6,118 nucleotides of DNA from the NCBI GenBank assembly GCA_946886255.1, contig CAMPIG010000296.1, positions 1 to 6,118 on the forward strand. The letters run 5' to 3'. The notes under the pieces are model-generated. The model was given only the letters and a program-made list of their open reading frames with translations. It was not told where the DNA came from and did not search any database. Numbering within the stretch: position 1 is the first letter of the stretch; the number at the start of each line of letters is the position of its first letter. The DNA comes from an uncultured Cellvibrio sp. (GTDB lineage Bacteria > Pseudomonadota > Gammaproteobacteria > Pseudomonadales > Cellvibrionaceae). This document shows positions 5,959-6,118 of the stretch, piece after piece. Made by a program: the position numbers and the translations under genes.

Positions 5959-6118
5959 AAATAGTAGACCCCGTATTGAAGGAATATCATTGCCAATATC
6001 ATTTTATTTTTCGGGCATTGCCCGGCCAAGCAAGGTTATAGTGCTATAAACAGCGACCAATTAAAAAGGAAGTTTTGTTAAGGAGTGCTTAACTCATTCG
6101 CTTTTGCATTGCTAATAA
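5959..6118. other. Upstream region of the GH18 gene
   Basis: The 160 bases hold no supported gene. Read toward the GH18 gene they contain, in order, a 6-bp dyad GTTAAG/CTTAAC (6077-6093), a possible promoter, a GC-rich hairpin CGGGC-ATT-GCCCG (6012-6024), and a 9-base direct repeat AATATCATT at 5983-5991 and 5995-6003. Confidence 0.5.
6035..6064 (-). promoter_or_regulatory. Candidate promoter of the GH18 gene
   Basis: On the minus strand a TATAAC -10 (6040-6035, five of six) lies 18 bases from a weak TTAATT -35 (6064-6059, three of six). The -10 is one half of a palindrome, TTATAG-TG-CTATAA (6036-6049), which could also be an operator. The predicted leader is about 70 nt. Confidence 0.35.

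Noticed and set aside
5662..5964. 100-codon plus-strand frame opposite the GH18 signal peptide and early barrel
   Set aside because: It is a shadow of the well-supported GH18 gene, with no family resemblance and no terminator of its own.
6012..6024. GC-rich hairpin beside a T-rich run as a terminator
   Set aside because: On the plus strand the T-run precedes the stem, and on the minus strand A residues follow it, so neither orientation gives a stem followed by U-residues.
6089..6118. Possible end of a minus-strand gene entering from the right (TAA at 6091-6089)
   Set aside because: Only about nine codons are visible, too few to distinguish from chance.
6085..6118. GTG at 6085 with AAGGAG overlapping it, open to the window end
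   Set aside because: The ribosome motif directly abuts and overlaps the GTG, leaving no spacing, and only 11 codons are visible.

Overview
The window is ordinary chromosomal DNA from a gammaproteobacterium. The anchor is a full-length aconitase B whose residues track the Escherichia coli and Pseudomonas proteins almost throughout. The other genes are a DUF1289 protein of the long Pseudomonas-like type, an SMP-30/gluconolactonase-like lipoprotein and a surface GH18 chitinase-like lipoprotein. Moderate GC, a surface-anchored glycan hydrolase and this gene mix suggest a polysaccharide-degrading relative of Cellvibrio or Saccharophagus. That placement is inference from protein resemblance, not from a marker gene. 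I saw no phage, transposase, CRISPR, tRNA or rRNA gene.

Layout: (1) Positions 1-85 hold a short tail of DNA ending in a REP-like palindrome (57-85), whose GTAG tetranucleotide supplies the stop codon of the next gene. (2) 82-597 (minus) is a DUF1289 cysteine-motif protein. (3) 625-1665 (minus) is an SMP-30/gluconolactonase-like lipoprotein, 27 bases upstream of the DUF1289 gene and probably co-transcribed with it. A 13-bp perfect hairpin lies in the junction. (4) 1666-2101 is a divergent intergenic region with a near-consensus sigma-70 promoter (TTAACA, 17 bp, TATAAT) and a roughly 110-nt structured leader for acnB. (5) 2102-4720 (plus) is acnB with a GTG start. (6) 4733-4770 is a perfect 17-bp bidirectional terminator with a UUCG loop. 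(7) 4792-5958 (minus) is a GH18 lipoprotein converging on acnB. (8) 5959-6118 is its upstream region.

The genes do not form one pathway. AcnB is a core TCA/glyoxylate-cycle enzyme. The GH18 protein and the SMP-30 protein are both predicted lipoproteins that would act outside the cytoplasmic membrane, on chitin-like glycans and on an unknown (possibly lactone) substrate respectively. The most interesting signals are non-coding: the acnB leader with mutually exclusive pairings, one of which covers the Shine-Dalgarno sequence, and the hairpin that buries the upstream start of the DUF1289 gene. I found no convincing evidence of an entirely new biological system.
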